Shown here: positions 10,496 through 20,724 of the stretch, one piece after another
How positions within the stretch are numbered: position 1 is the first letter of the stretch
Layout: each line of letters starts with the position of its first letter
From: Agapanthus africanus
Taxonomy: Eukaryota > Streptophyta > Magnoliopsida > Asparagales > Amaryllidaceae
Assembly (NCBI GenBank): GCA_030015575.1
Contig: JASDDO010000026.1
Span: 189,621,739-189,685,738, forward strand
Reading direction: 5' to 3'
DNA length: 64,000 bases
Program-made: the position numbers and the translations under genes
The notes under the pieces: model-generated
Told to the model about the DNA's origin: nothing
Databases searched by the model: none
Seen by the model: only the letters and a program-made list of their open reading frames with translations

Positions 10496-12537
10496 TGTAA
10501 GTCCACGTTGCCCATCCCGGTACTTGCGGGGAGGCCGAAAACGGAATAAAAATCAAATTTTTATCAACTTAGGCAACATGGACTAGACAAAGAAGGATCT
10601 TTGCTAAACAAAAACAAGCTAAAGCTAACTAGAAACTAGCTAAGTGTTAGAAATGTTATACCTAGGGCTTTATGTCCTTCTCTCCTTGCTCCTTGGAGTA
10701 GTGGAAAGTGGTCACCTTTGTCGTCTTCTCACGTCGAAGAAAGATCCACCCGAAAGCCTCAACCTTTGGCTTCAACTCCAAGCTAGAAGTAACTAGGGTG
10801 AAAGAAGTGCTAATCCTTGAACTCTAGATGAGAGTAGAGATTATCAAGAAGAAGTTTTTCTCAAGCTCAAGTGTTTCTCAACACATGAGAGGGCAGAGCT
10901 TGAGGGAGAGGAAGAACAAGAGAGAGAAAGGAAACAATAGAATGAGAGAAAATATGATGCATTCTCACATATATGTGTGAATTATTGTAATTAGATAATT
11001 AGCTAGATAATTGTCATGGTTAATCAAGACATGACCATTATCATTTCATTTTTAATGCAATTTGCAAGGATCAAAGAGCATCTTCCAAATGAAATGATGA
11101 TGGTCAAAGTGTCAACCTAGGTCAACAAGTCAAGGAGGTCAAATGGTCAACAACCATAACCATGCACAATTATTTAAACTAATATCAATTAACCATAATA
11201 CACACATAAGCATTAGGGTTAATAAAATGACAATAGTCATTAACCCTAATCAAAGTCCTCTCCCTCTGTCTCAAGCAACTGTGCATACGCACCCGTATTC
11301 ATGATCCGAGGAACACGAATACAAAGAGATAAAACCAATCCCAAATCATATACTAGGATCCGGCTTAAACCAAATCCCACTAGTATAAGCTGTCCTGACA
11401 GCAAACGTGCACAAGTGCACGGATGTGAACGAACCCTGTCGCAAAACTATCCGACCTCTACTCATTTTGCCTAAAGGCGAATAGCTCTCTGTGTGGGACT
11501 CTAAAGACTCGACACTACGCTGGCAGTGGGTTTAACCATAGACCGCAAGCGGCACTAGCTGTACGTAACGGTTTCCAGGTAGATGTCGATAAGAAGACTG
11601 ACGAGGTAACCCCATCTGAACTCCTACTGAGCCTGTATGTGACAGTCTCCATACAGTCCGGTCTGTTCGTCTGATACATCGCATGGCGGGCCTAGGGGGG
11701 CGGTGAACGTCAGTCCCCTAATAGCGGTACAAGTCGTGTCGGAGTGTAGCCCAGAACACCCTGTGATAACACTGGAAACCTACCAGTATATCTCGCTTGC
11801 CCTGGCCAGGGACTACTCGTGTAATGGCTCTCCTGGACACAGCGCGATGTCAACCCCCAATACCGGGAGAGACGAATCCTGTCTAACCGTCACTGCCTCC
11901 AAGTGCTTCGGGACTGCACCCAAAAACTACCTGTTTGCACGACTCCTTTGAGCCGTGGTAGGGTAGTAATCAAAGTGCAGTGGGAACACACTCGAGACGA
12001 AATGACAGTGTCAAGTCAGCGGACTAAGCTGTACTCATGTCACTTGGGAACTGATAACTGACGATAGGTATAATACCAACCAACAGATCCCGACGAGTCC
12101 TGTCCAGTGTACTCGTAACCTAACGAGCACTCGCATACTATCTCAAGTACGACGTACTGACGGCTGTGGGACAGACCGTCTCCCACACTGGGATGAGAAG
12201 CACATACGCTAGTCTACTCCAGAGTATCGATGCCCTGTCTCGATAGTCCAACGACTAGGGACCTGTATAAGGATGTGCTTATAGATCACCCAGCTCCACG
12301 AGTGTGAGCGCCATCACAACGCTGGTAATCAAGCAAAGATCCTAAGGGCTCTACTAATATGTATATCAGCGATATGCTAAAAGAAACACATGCACATATT
12401 AAAGCAGAGACAAACCAAGTAGCATACTACCATTTCGAGCAAGATTGTATATACAACTGTGAATATCCCAAGCTTCCATCAAGTAATATGCAAGCTAGTA
12501 TGATACAGTAATGGCCTTTAGGGCATATACACTAACA
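10496..12537 (-). repeat. Element B, 3' LTR (2,042 bp)
   Basis: This is the left LTR of a - strand copia element. It reads TGTAAG...CTAACA on the + strand, meaning TGTTAG...TTACA in element orientation. It is nearly identical to 18579-20619. It carries hairpins at 11295-11322 and GTGCAC-AA-GTGCAC near 11427-11440. Confidence 0.95.
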
Positions 12538-12552
12538 ATCTCCCACTTGCAC
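12538..12552 (-). other. Element B polypurine tract
   Basis: In element orientation this reads GTGCAAGTGGGAGAT directly before the 3' LTR. It abuts the pol stop codon. Confidence 0.85.
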
Positions 12553-14069
12553 TAAGGCCATGTACTGGCGTATCGAAGACCTATCATCTCGATCAGCCGC
12601 TCGAACTGAGTCTGGGGCAAGGCCTTGGTGAATGGATCTGTTGTGTTATCTTCTGAAGCAACCCTCCAAACCTCGATCTCCTGGCGATCCACGATCTCCC
12701 TGATCAGGTGATACCGCCTCAAGATGTGTCTGGATTTCTGATCGGACCTGGGTTCCTTCGCTAAAGCTATAGCCCCGTTGTTTTCCCAATACAGAGGTAT
12801 TGGGTCAACAATGGACGGAACCACCTGAAGTTCTCTCAAGAACTTCCTCATCCAGACAGCTTCTTTTGCGGCATCAGATGCAGCGATGTATTCCGCTTCC
12901 ATAGTCGAGTCAGCAATGGTTTCCTGTTTGGAGCTCTTCCGACACACCGCTCCTCCATTGAGGGTAAAGACAAAACCCGACATGGACTTGGAATCATCCT
13001 TGTCACTCTGGAAGCTGGAGTCAGCAAATGCCTCAATCTGGAGGTCTTTTCCGCCATACACCAAGAACATCTCCTTAGTCCTTCTCAGGTACTTGAGAAT
13101 GTTCTTTACTGCTATCCAATGTTTCTCCCCTGGGTTTGACTGATACCTGCTTACCACACTCAGTGCATAAGCCACATCCGGTCTGGTACACAACATCGCA
13201 TACATTATAGAGCCTACCGCAGAAGCGTAGGGTATGATAGACATGTGATCCCTCTCCAAATCAGTCTTGGGAGACATCTCTTTGGAGAGGGTGATCCCGT
13301 GACAAGCCGGTAGATTACCGCGCTTGGAATCTTCCATACTGAATCTCTTCAGTATGGTGTCGATGTACCTAGACTGTGAAAGTCCTAATATCCTCTTGGA
13401 TCTGTCACGGTAGATCCGGATACCCAGAATGTATGAGGCATCACCCAGGTCTTTCATGGAGAACCTGTGTGACAAGAACCCCTTGACAGATTGTAGCATA
13501 GGAATGTCATTTCCTATTAAGAGAATGTTATCCACGTATAAAACGAGGAATACTACAGTTCTCGCTACAAATCTACAATAGATGCATGGTTCATCTGGAT
13601 TTTTGATAAAGCCAAATTCCTTGACCGTCTCATCAAAACAGATGTTCCAACTCCGCGATGCCTGCTTTAGTCCATAAATGGACTTAAGCAACTTGCACAC
13701 CTTTCCGCTGCTCCCACTCTGAATGAAACCCTCTGGCTGTTCCATATAGACACACTCCTCTAAATGTCCATTTAGAAAAGCTGTCTTTACGTCCATTTGC
13801 CAAATCTCATAATCGTGGAAGGCAGCAATGGCAAGAAGGATCCGAATGGATTTCAGCATAGCTACTGGAGAAAAGGTTTCGTCATAGTCCAAACCAGGTC
13901 GCTGACGAAAACCCTTTGCTACCAATCTAGCTTTATAGGTCTCAACCTGTCCATCTACACCAATCTTCCTTTTGAAGATCCACTTGCATCCTACGGGTTT
14001 TACCCCATCTGGAGCAATGTCCAACGTCCATACTTTGTTGGTGTACATGGACTCCATTTCGGTCCGCAT
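12552..14069 (-). CDS. Element B RT-RNase H fragment (505 aa)
   Basis: This is the longest open piece of B pol. It covers the reverse transcriptase (WQMDVKTAFLNG with Asp93; YVDN at about 178-181 instead of YVDD) and copia RNase H (AFADSSFQSD, MEAEYIAA, and WENNGAIAL instead of CDNNGAIAL), ending RYASTWP-stop. The second Asp of the RT catalytic pair and one RNase H Asp are replaced, so activity is not expected. The listed Met is internal; the frame continues upstream into 14178-14681 across one stop. Confidence 0.9.
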   Translation of the reverse strand: MRTEMESMYTNKVWTLDIAPDGVKPVGCKWIFKRKIGVDGQVETYKARLVAKGFRQRPGLDYDETFSPVAMLKSIRILLAIAAFHDYEIWQMDVKTAFLNGHLEECVYMEQPEGFIQSGSSGKVCKLLKSIYGLKQASRSWNICFDETVKEFGFIKNPDEPCIYCRFVARTVVFLVLYVDNILLIGNDIPMLQSVKGFLSHRFSMKDLGDASYILGIRIYRDRSKRILGLSQSRYIDTILKRFSMEDSKRGNLPACHGITLSKEMSPKTDLERDHMSIIPYASAVGSIMYAMLCTRPDVAYALSVVSRYQSNPGEKHWIAVKNILKYLRRTKEMFLVYGGKDLQIEAFADSSFQSDKDDSKSMSGFVFTLNGGAVCRKSSKQETIADSTMEAEYIAASDAAKEAVWMRKFLRELQVVPSIVDPIPLYWENNGAIALAKEPRSDQKSRHILRRYHLIREIVDRQEIEVWRVASEDNTTDPFTKALPQTQFERLIEMIGLRYASTWP

Positions 14070-14177
14070 TGCATCCAGCCATTTTACCGAGTCGACACTC
14101 TGAATGGCTTGCTGGAAGCTAGTAGGCTCATCACAATCTATGATGCAATCCTCTCTATCCCCGTCAATGAGAAAACC

Positions 14178-14681
14178 CTAGTATCTCTCGGGCGGATGAG
14201 ACTGCCTATTACTCCTGCGGAGTGGCGTGGGAATGTCCTGATCTTTCGAACCCTCTGGTTCTACTAAGCTTTCAGTAATATATCGTGGTTCTGGAATTTC
14301 TTCCAGTTCTATTGTGCTCCGACTTAATTCTTTTTCTATGAACTGGTGTTCTAGAAAGTGGGCATGGCGAGAAACAAACACCTTTTGTTCCTCTTCGTAA
14401 TAGAAGAAATATCCCTTGGAGTTCTTTGGATATCCCACAAACTTGCACTGTATTGAGCGTGCCTCGAGCTTGTCCGCATGCTGCTTTTTTACAAAAGCTG
14501 GACATCCCCATGTCTTAATGTGATTAAGATAGGGTCTCTTCCCACACCACATCTGATATGGTGTAGTAGGCACAGTCTTAGTTGGAACTCGGTTCAAAAG
14601 GTATGCAGCTGATTCTAGCGCATATCCCCAGAACGATCGTGGCAACTCAGCGTTACTCATCATGGACCGTACCATATCCAA
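14178..14681 (-). CDS. Element B integrase C-terminal/linker fragment (167 aa)
   Basis: This piece continues the pol frame after the integrase core: SFWGYALESAAYLLNRVPTK, typical of the copia integrase tail, then an acidic linker and RRSNRQSHPPERY before RT. It ends at a stop that replaces a Tyr codon in D (TAC to TAG, 14178-14180). Confidence 0.85.
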   Translation of the reverse strand: MDMVRSMMSNAELPRSFWGYALESAAYLLNRVPTKTVPTTPYQMWCGKRPYLNHIKTWGCPAFVKKQHADKLEARSIQCKFVGYPKNSKGYFFYYEEEQKVFVSRHAHFLEHQFIEKELSRSTIELEEIPEPRYITESLVEPEGSKDQDIPTPLRRSNRQSHPPERY

Positions 14682-14741
14682 TAGGGTTCGGTTCCGTCTC
14701 TCCGATACACCGTTATGTTGCGGAGTGTTTGGAGGAGTAAG

Positions 14742-15122
14742 CTAAGAGAGAATTCCATTCTCTTTTAAGTAACCCAGGAACTCGGCACTCAAGTATTCAC
14801 CACCTCGATCAGATCTCAGTGCCTTGATACTTTTTCCTGTTTGTTTTTCTACTTCATTCTTATATTCCTGGAATTTTTCAAAAGCCTCGGATTTATGTTT
14901 CATTAAGAAGACATAACCGTACCTTGAAAAGTCATCCGTAAAAGTAATGATGTAAGAATAACCGCTTCGCCCATGTGTAGACATTGGACCGCACACGTCG
15001 CTGTGTATGAGTCCCAAGAGCGAGCTCGCTCTTACTCCGTGTCCAGTAAACGGAGTCTTTGCCATCTTTCCTTTGAGACGGGATTGACAAGTTGCATACG
15101 ATTGATATTCGAACAGATCCAA
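14742..15122 (-). CDS. Element B integrase core fragment (126 aa)
   Basis: This piece contains the integrase core: HSDVCGPM with the first acidic residue and SDRGGEY with the second. The stop ending at 14742 falls before the catalytic Glu segment. Near its start the zinc-finger CxxC reads CQSR, so the second Cys is lost. Confidence 0.85.
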   Translation of the reverse strand: MDLFEYQSYATCQSRLKGKMAKTPFTGHGVRASSLLGLIHSDVCGPMSTHGRSGYSYIITFTDDFSRYGYVFLMKHKSEAFEKFQEYKNEVEKQTGKSIKALRSDRGGEYLSAEFLGYLKENGILS

Positions 15123-15125
15123 ATA

Positions 15126-15668
15126 TCATTCTGCATGTAACTTAGTCAACCTTCTCTCATTGATGTGACCCAGTCTACAATGCCATAAGAAAGTTTTATT
15201 GATATCTGGAGACTTTCTTTTGTGTGTATTCTGGACATTGAAAATCTGTGGTTGGTTTAATACGTATATACCGTTGTTCAATGTACCTGACCCAATCAAA
15301 ACTTGATTAAGGTGAATGTTCACTACATTACTTATAAATGCAAATTCATAACCTTCTTTAGATAATAAAGATACAGAAATGATATTACAGGTTGCATTTG
15401 GTACATAATAACAACTACGCAAAACCAAAAAGTGTCCATCCGACAATCCCAGGTGATAATCCCCCACGGCCTCAGCATCCATGCTAGCACCGTTTGCAAC
15501 TCTGAGGGTCATGTCACCTGCCTTCAAAACTCTACGCTTTCTCAACGCCTGCAAAGAATTACAGATATGAGATCCTGACCCGGTATTCAATACCCAGGAT
15601 GTAGAGTTTATTGATAGACAGTTTTCAATAACATACACACCTGAAGCAGAAGCTGCAACTCGCTTCAA
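15126..15668 (-). CDS. Element B protease and integrase zinc-finger fragment (180 aa)
   Basis: This piece carries the aspartic protease with the active site reading WVLNTGSGS, where D has WVLDTGSGS, so the catalytic Asp is Asn at residue 28. It ends with the first half of the integrase HHCC finger (WHCRLGHINERRL). The stop at 15126 is a nonsense change in the same frame as the next piece. Confidence 0.85.
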   Translation of the reverse strand: MKRVAASASGVYVIENCLSINSTSWVLNTGSGSHICNSLQALRKRRVLKAGDMTLRVANGASMDAEAVGDYHLGLSDGHFLVLRSCYYVPNATCNIISVSLLSKEGYEFAFISNVVNIHLNQVLIGSGTLNNGIYVLNQPQIFNVQNTHKRKSPDINKTFLWHCRLGHINERRLTKLHAE

Positions 15669-15707
15669 ATCCTTTGTTCTGGCCTTCCAAGCCTTGCAAT
15701 CCTGTTT

Positions 15708-16115
15708 CTAGTGACCACTTTTGTGACAATAGAAGCATTCTTCCTTCCCCACCAGCTTTCCCGCTACCATTGTTGCTTTTCCTTTTCCCTTCGTATCCAC
15801 TTTACTGACACCGCCTCTTGGTTTGGCGGGGGCTTTCTTCTTCTTGCCCTTGGCTTTCGCCCTGGACCTAGAAGAGGAAGATCCTCCTACAAACAAAGTG
15901 GATGTCTCCCTACCCTTCTGTAGGGTGCCCTCAGCACTCCTCAACATGTTCAGAAGTTCGGAAAGTTCAACCTCCTTTCCTTGCATGTTGAAGTTAAGAA
16001 TAAACTGGGCGTAAGTGGAAGGAAGGGACTGGAGAATCAAATCAGTATAGAGTTCATTCTCCAACGTTGTCCCAAGGTCCGCGAGCTCCTCTATGTAGCC
16101 AATCATCTTAAGCAC
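15708..16115 (-). CDS. Element B Gag C-terminal/nucleocapsid fragment (135 aa)
   Basis: This is Gag with a Ser/Lys/Arg-rich basic stretch and the start of a CCHC zinc knuckle (CFYCHKSGH). A TAG replaces the Trp codon after the His, so the last Cys is not reached. The corresponding stretch of D is about 60 residues shorter. Confidence 0.85.
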   Translation of the reverse strand: MLKMIGYIEELADLGTTLENELYTDLILQSLPSTYAQFILNFNMQGKEVELSELLNMLRSAEGTLQKGRETSTLFVGGSSSSRSRAKAKGKKKKAPAKPRGGVSKVDTKGKGKATMVAGKLVGKEECFYCHKSGH

Positions 16116-16130
16116 GTGTTCCGCTACCGA

Positions 16131-16433
16131 TTATCCGACGGCCAACCTTGCCGAAAACAACTTCTTCGACACTTCGTATCTTGCGATACGAGACTGCTCT
16201 CCATACAGTTCTTTTGTATGAAGAAATATGGACTCTAGGTCCATATTCTCGTGCCTCCTCTGATGTTCGTTATCCATCGAGGCAAGTACGAGGCATTTGG
16301 CCTTCGCGCAATCTATTTCCCATGTCTTACGGATTTCCCTATCCGCGACACTGTTTTTTGGGACCTGGGATAGGGGGAGCTTTGGTGGTAAGGACATACC
16401 CCAACTTGTCGTAAGTGATTGCCATCTTGACAT
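16131..16433 (-). CDS. Element B Gag middle fragment (100 aa)
   Basis: This piece continues the Gag capsid-like region: AKAKCLVLASMDNEHQ and IFLHTKELYGEQSRIARYE, matching D residues of the same order. It is one frame away from the first Gag piece, which marks a frameshift between about 16340 and 16430. It ends at a stop in place of a Ser codon. Confidence 0.85.
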   Translation of the reverse strand: MSRWQSLTTSWGMSLPPKLPLSQVPKNSVADREIRKTWEIDCAKAKCLVLASMDNEHQRRHENMDLESIFLHTKELYGEQSRIARYEVSKKLFSARLAVG

Positions 16434-16503
16434 TCCTGAGCCAATCTTTGTAGTTTGGCCCTGTCAATATGTTTTTATCTAGTAATAACTTAAGTCCGGT
16501 CAT
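16339..16503 (-). CDS. Element B Gag N-terminal fragment
   Basis: Starting at ATG 16503, the reading is MTGLKLLLDKNILTGPNYKD and onward, the conserved copia Gag N-terminus (LDKNILTGPNY..W). It stops early because of the downstream frameshift. D has GTG at the matching start position. Confidence 0.8.
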   Translation of the reverse strand: MTGLKLLLDKNILTGPNYKDWLRNVKMAITYDKLGYVLTTKAPPIPGPKKQCRG

Positions 16504-16727
16504 GTTGAATGGTCGCTGCAATTAGGAGAGAGAAAAGAAACACTTTAGCATGATGCTCTTGCAAGTTTAGAGTGGTTTTTAGTTTGTCTAAACAGGATGG
16601 CTCCCACTGTCTCTCGAATCCCTTCTCAAACCGTAAAGAAAAGATTAGTCAGGATCAATCTCACCCTACAATACTTGCTTAACCGTTCAGCCAGGCCAGT
16701 GTCGGTATTTCGAGGGAGGTTTTCCAA

Positions 16728-16737
16728 CGCTTTCGCG
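16728..16737 (-). other. GNRA-tetraloop hairpin, element B leader
   Basis: In element orientation this is CGC-GAAA-GCG within the segment conserved with D (50161-50310). Element A has a longer stem of different sequence at the same place. Confidence 0.55.
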
Positions 16738-17010
16738 AAGTTCCTTAATTAAGTAACCTATTTTCCCTGTGGGCGTAGCCCCGCTAACACCTTTCTAGAC
16801 ACCTACTAAGTTTATAGCATTGATCGTTAAGTGAGAGTTTTCCCGAGGAGTAGCATATACTCAAAGTAGGATCGGGATCCAAATATCATCGCGTGATAAA
16901 ACCGAAGGAATCCTACCAGAATTATCACACTCCAAATGGTATGCAGCGCTAGCAAGTTTCAGTTCTTATGAAACTCCCGATGTGGATTTTTGCCCCATGC
17001 TCTTATGACC

Positions 17011-17202
17011 TTGACTTTGGCCAAAATATCATAAGTCACATGTCAAGTTCTACCCGTCATTCTCCTGGTTAATTTGGACCCACCCGTACCTACCCTTGAC
17101 TTTGGCCAAAATGGCAGAACGACTATCCCAAACCAACGCATCTATCTATGCTGCACATGAATACCCAATAGCTACCAATCACTATGCCTTGACTTTGGCC
17201 AA
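17011..17202 (-). repeat. Three TTGAC-type hairpins, element B
   Basis: Copies at 17011-17024, 17096-17109 and 17189-17202 share the + strand text CCTTGACTTTGGCCAAAAT exactly. In element orientation the stem is TTGGC/GTCAA with loop CAAA and one G-U pair. Confidence 0.75.
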
Positions 17203-18323
17203 AATACATAGCTTGAATACTTTTTGACCATTCATGTGGAATGACGGAGGGCTACGAATGGTTTTGGCGAAACCATGAACGTAGTGAACTTGATATAATC
17301 GATGGAACGAGATAGCTTTTAAAAGGAGTTGTTCAAGCTCCGCGTTTAAAAGTTTAGTTTTGAAAAGAACCGAGCGGTTTTCAAAGTGTTCCAATCGACT
17401 TTTACTTGGTTTATTTTCTTGCATTAGTTCTTTTAATGCGTCCCATCATTTAATCCTACCATTGAAGAAAACAACCAAAATATGACGTACGCTTATGCCA
17501 TTCGCATTCGCCACGGGGCCCCGTCATCACCCGTTAGGTTACTTAACTAACGACAGGGCGGGGGCTGGGCTAGCGCGGCTGTAAAACATAAGCAACGCCT
17601 AAATAGTTATCATATATAAATATATAGCAATGATAGACATTACAGATCACAGATGAATACATTGGATATACTAGGAATCCGCAATCCGTTCGAGCCTACA
17701 ACGAAAAGCGGATTACACGGTCGCGGTGAATAGCCAATACCCCACCCAAGACCCCTACGGGTGCGGCAAACTACCCGCCAAGTACCCGAAGCGAAGCAAC
17801 CTCCCTCACCACCGTGAGTAGGCCACTCGGCACTTCGAGATACCTGGTAGTTTGTGCACCCCCTCCCTGGGTCTATCCTAGGAGAAAAAACAGTAAAAAG
17901 AATTATACAATGACGGCTACAACCTCGACCCGGTTGTGCGGCCATACAAATAATATTACATCAATTTACATATTACAATGAATGAAAGAAAAAGAAACAC
18001 TCATCTCATATCCACCCCGGCTATTCACCCGCGACAATCCAACACATTCATATACACATACCATCATCAAACACAGATCACAGATATGTATAACCCCGAC
18101 TAATCGACATATAGCGATTAGCCGACGTTCGATACATATAAACATCACAGATATAACCCTTATAGTCAAAGCGTAGTGAAGTTCGATAAAAATACGGATT
18201 TATAAGCCCCCAAAAACAAATTTCTATTCTGGAAAATCTGGGCACATATAAACCATCTTAAAAATCCCAAAACCAAGCCAGAAAAACACTGCACCAAACT
18301 CGACCCAGAGCCGAGCCTAAACG

Positions 18324-18369
18324 GCCGCGGTTGCGCGGCAATAGCTTGCTATTGCCGCGGAACCGCGGC
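18324..18369 (-). other. GC-rich leader hairpin, element B
   Basis: Two 22-nt arms (18324-18345 and 18348-18369) pair with a single mismatch. The inner stem is CAATAGC/GCTATTG, where D has CGGGAGC/GCTCCCG. Confidence 0.8.
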
Positions 18370-18565
18370 TCTTTAGTCGAATCTGTGGATCGTTTTTGGT
18401 GGATTTCTTCACAAAACCCTGAGATGATTTTTGGAGTATGATTTATTTCATTTTGAACAGAAAACATTTTAACAGAAAGTTTGGGTTTTTGAAAACTCGG
18501 TTTTGCGATTTTTCCGATTCGAACTTCCATACACTTTACTACCTAGCTAGTTTATGTTTAGTTAT

Positions 18566-18577
18566 GCTCTGATACCA
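18566..18577 (-). other. Element B primer-binding site
   Basis: GCTCTGATACCA on the + strand is TGGTATCAGAGC in element orientation, the initiator tRNA-Met type, next to the 5' LTR. Confidence 0.9.
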
Positions 18578-18578
18578 C

Positions 18579-20619
18579 TGTAAGTCCACTTTGCCCACCC
18601 CGGTACTTACGGGGAGGCGGAAAACGGAATAAAAATCAAATTTTTATCAACTTAGGCAACATGGACTAGACAAAGAAGGATCTTTGCTAAACAAAAACAA
18701 GCTAAAGCTAACTAGAAACTAGCTAAGTGTTAGAAAGGTTATACCTAGGGCTTTATGTCCTTCTCTCCTTGCTCTTTGGAGTAGTGGAAAGAGGTCACCT
18801 TTGTCGTCTTCTCACGTCGAAGAAAGATCCACCCGAAAGCCTCAACCTTTGGCTTCAACTCCAAGTTAGAAGTAACTAGGGTGCAAGAAGTGCTAATCCT
18901 TGAACTCTAGATGAGAGTAGAGATTATCAAGAAGAGGTTTTTCTCAAGCTCAAGTGTTTCTCAACACATGAGAGGGGAGAGCTTGAGGGAGGGAAGAACA
19001 AGAGAGAGAAAGGAAATAATAGAATGAGAGAAAATATGAAGCATTCTCACATATATGTGTGAATTATTGTAATTAGATAATTAGCTAGATAATTGTCATG
19101 GTTAATCAAGACATGACCATTATCATTTCATTTTTAATTCAATTTGCAAGGATCAAAGAGTATCTTCCAAATGAAATGATGATGGTCAAAGTGTCAACCT
19201 AGGTCAACAAGTCAAGGAGGTCAAATGGTCAACAACCATAACCATGCACAATTATTTAAACTAATATCAATTAACCATAATACACACATAAGCATTAGGG
19301 TTAATAAAATGACAATAGTCATTAACCCTAATCAAAGTCCTCTCCCTCTGTCTCAAGCAACTGTGCATACGCACCCGTATTCGTGATCCGAGGAACACGA
19401 ATACAAAGAGATAAAACCAATCACAAATCATATACTAGGATCCAGCTTAAACCAAAGCCCGCTAGTATAAGCTGTCCGGACAGCAAACGTGCACAAGTGC
19501 ACGGATGTGAACGAACCCTGTCGCAAAACTATGCGACCTCTACTCATTTTGCCTAAAGGCGAATAGCTCTCTGTGTGGGACTCTAAAGACTCGACACTAC
19601 GCTGGCAGTGGGTTTAACCACAGACCGCAAGCGGCACTAGCTGTACGTAACAGTTCCCAGGTAGATGTCGATAAGAAGACCGACGAGGTAACCCCATCTG
19701 AACTCCTACTGAGCCTGTATGTGACAGTCTCCGTACAGTCCGGTCTGTTTGTCTGATACATCGCATGGCGGGCCTAGGGGGCGGTGAACGTCAATCCCCT
19801 AATAGCGGTACAAGTCGTGTCGGAGTGTAGCCCAGAACACCCTGAGATAACACTGGAAACCTACCAGTATATCTCGCTTGCCCTGGCCAGGGACTGCTCG
19901 TGTAATGGCTCTCCTGGACACAGCGCGATGTCAACCCCCAGTACCGGGAGAGACGAATCCTGTCTAACCGTCACTGCCTCCAAGTGCTTCGGGACAGCAC
20001 CCAAAAACTACCTGTTTGCACAACTCCTTTGAGCCGTGGTAGGGTAGTAATCAAAGTGTAGTGGGAACACACTCGAGGCGAATTGACAGTGTCAAGTTAG
20101 CGGACTAAGCTGTACTCATGTCACTTGGGAACTGATAACTGACGATAGGTATAATACCAACCAACAGATCCCGACGAGTCCTGTCCAGTGTACTCGTAAC
20201 CTAACGAGCACCCGCATACTATCTCAAGTACGACGTACTGACGGCAATGGGATAGAATGTCTCCCACACTGGGATGAGAAGCGCATACGCTAGTCTACTC
20301 CGGAGTGTCGATACCCTGTCTCGATAGTCCAACGATTAGGGACCTGTATAAGGATTTGCTTATAGATCACCCAGCTCCCATGAGTGTGAGCGCCATCACA
20401 ACGCTGGTAATCAAGCAAAGATCCTAAGGGCTCTACTAATATGTATATCAGTGATATGCTAAAAGAAACACATGCACATATTAAAGCAGAGACAAACCAA
20501 GTAGCATACTACCATTTCGAGCAAGATTGTATATACAACTGTGAATATCCCAAGCTTCCATCAAGTAATATACAAGCTAGTATGATACAGTAATAGCCTT
20601 TAGGGCATATACACTAACA
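18579..20619 (-). repeat. Element B, 5' LTR (2,041 bp)
   Basis: This LTR matches 10496-12537 nearly base for base. With TSD CAATA at 10491-10495 and 20620-20624 it defines B as one insertion of 10,124 bp. The hairpin at 19377-19404 is perfect here (GTATTCGTG/CACGAATAC). Confidence 0.95.
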
Positions 20620-20669
20620 CAATATACATCTATAAAGCAATGGCCTCTAGGGCATATATATAACTAACT
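20620..20669 (-). repeat. S: old A-family LTR fragment, second part
   Basis: This resumes the reverse A-family LTR interrupted by B, starting with the second CAATA. It ends at CTAACT, where the family has CTAACA. No PPT or internal region follows, so S is probably a solo LTR whose left part lies outside the window. Confidence 0.75.
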
Positions 20670-20724
20670 TGCACATGTCTATGATTTCGTGGATTTCATA
20701 CGGCGATTTGATTTGGTGCGTGTG

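Larger units (their letters stand above)
12552..16503 (-). pseudogene. Element B gag-pol polyprotein (one frame, several breaks)
   Basis: This is a copia-type Gag-PR-IN-RT-RH polyprotein gene of about 3.95 kb. The likely start is ATG at 16503-16501, 13 nt after the candidate splice acceptor. From 16433 to the end the pieces lie in one frame, interrupted by stops ending at 16131, 15708, 15126, 14742 and 14178. One frameshift separates the first Gag piece (16503-16339) from the rest. Point losses include protease DTG to NTG (15585-15587), the zinc-knuckle Trp to stop (15708-15710), an integrase zinc-finger Cys to Arg, RT YVDD to YVDN (13527-13529) and an RNase H Asp to Glu. Domain order PR-IN-RT-RH defines Ty1/copia. 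Lineage is probably Angela/BARE- or Tork-like, judged from long LTRs and RT wording only. Confidence 0.9.
16516..18565 (-). other. Element B untranslated leader (about 2.05 kb)
   Basis: The leader holds the GC hairpin (18324-18369), a block with the CGTTAG hairpin (17532-17552), three identical TTGAC hairpins (17011-17202), a GNRA hairpin (16728-16737) and a pyrimidine tract ending in AG (16517-16516). No coding sequence is supported. Confidence 0.75.

Noticed and set aside
13797-14267. 156-codon + strand ORF
   Set aside because: It is the antisense shadow of the B pol frame (RT and linker).
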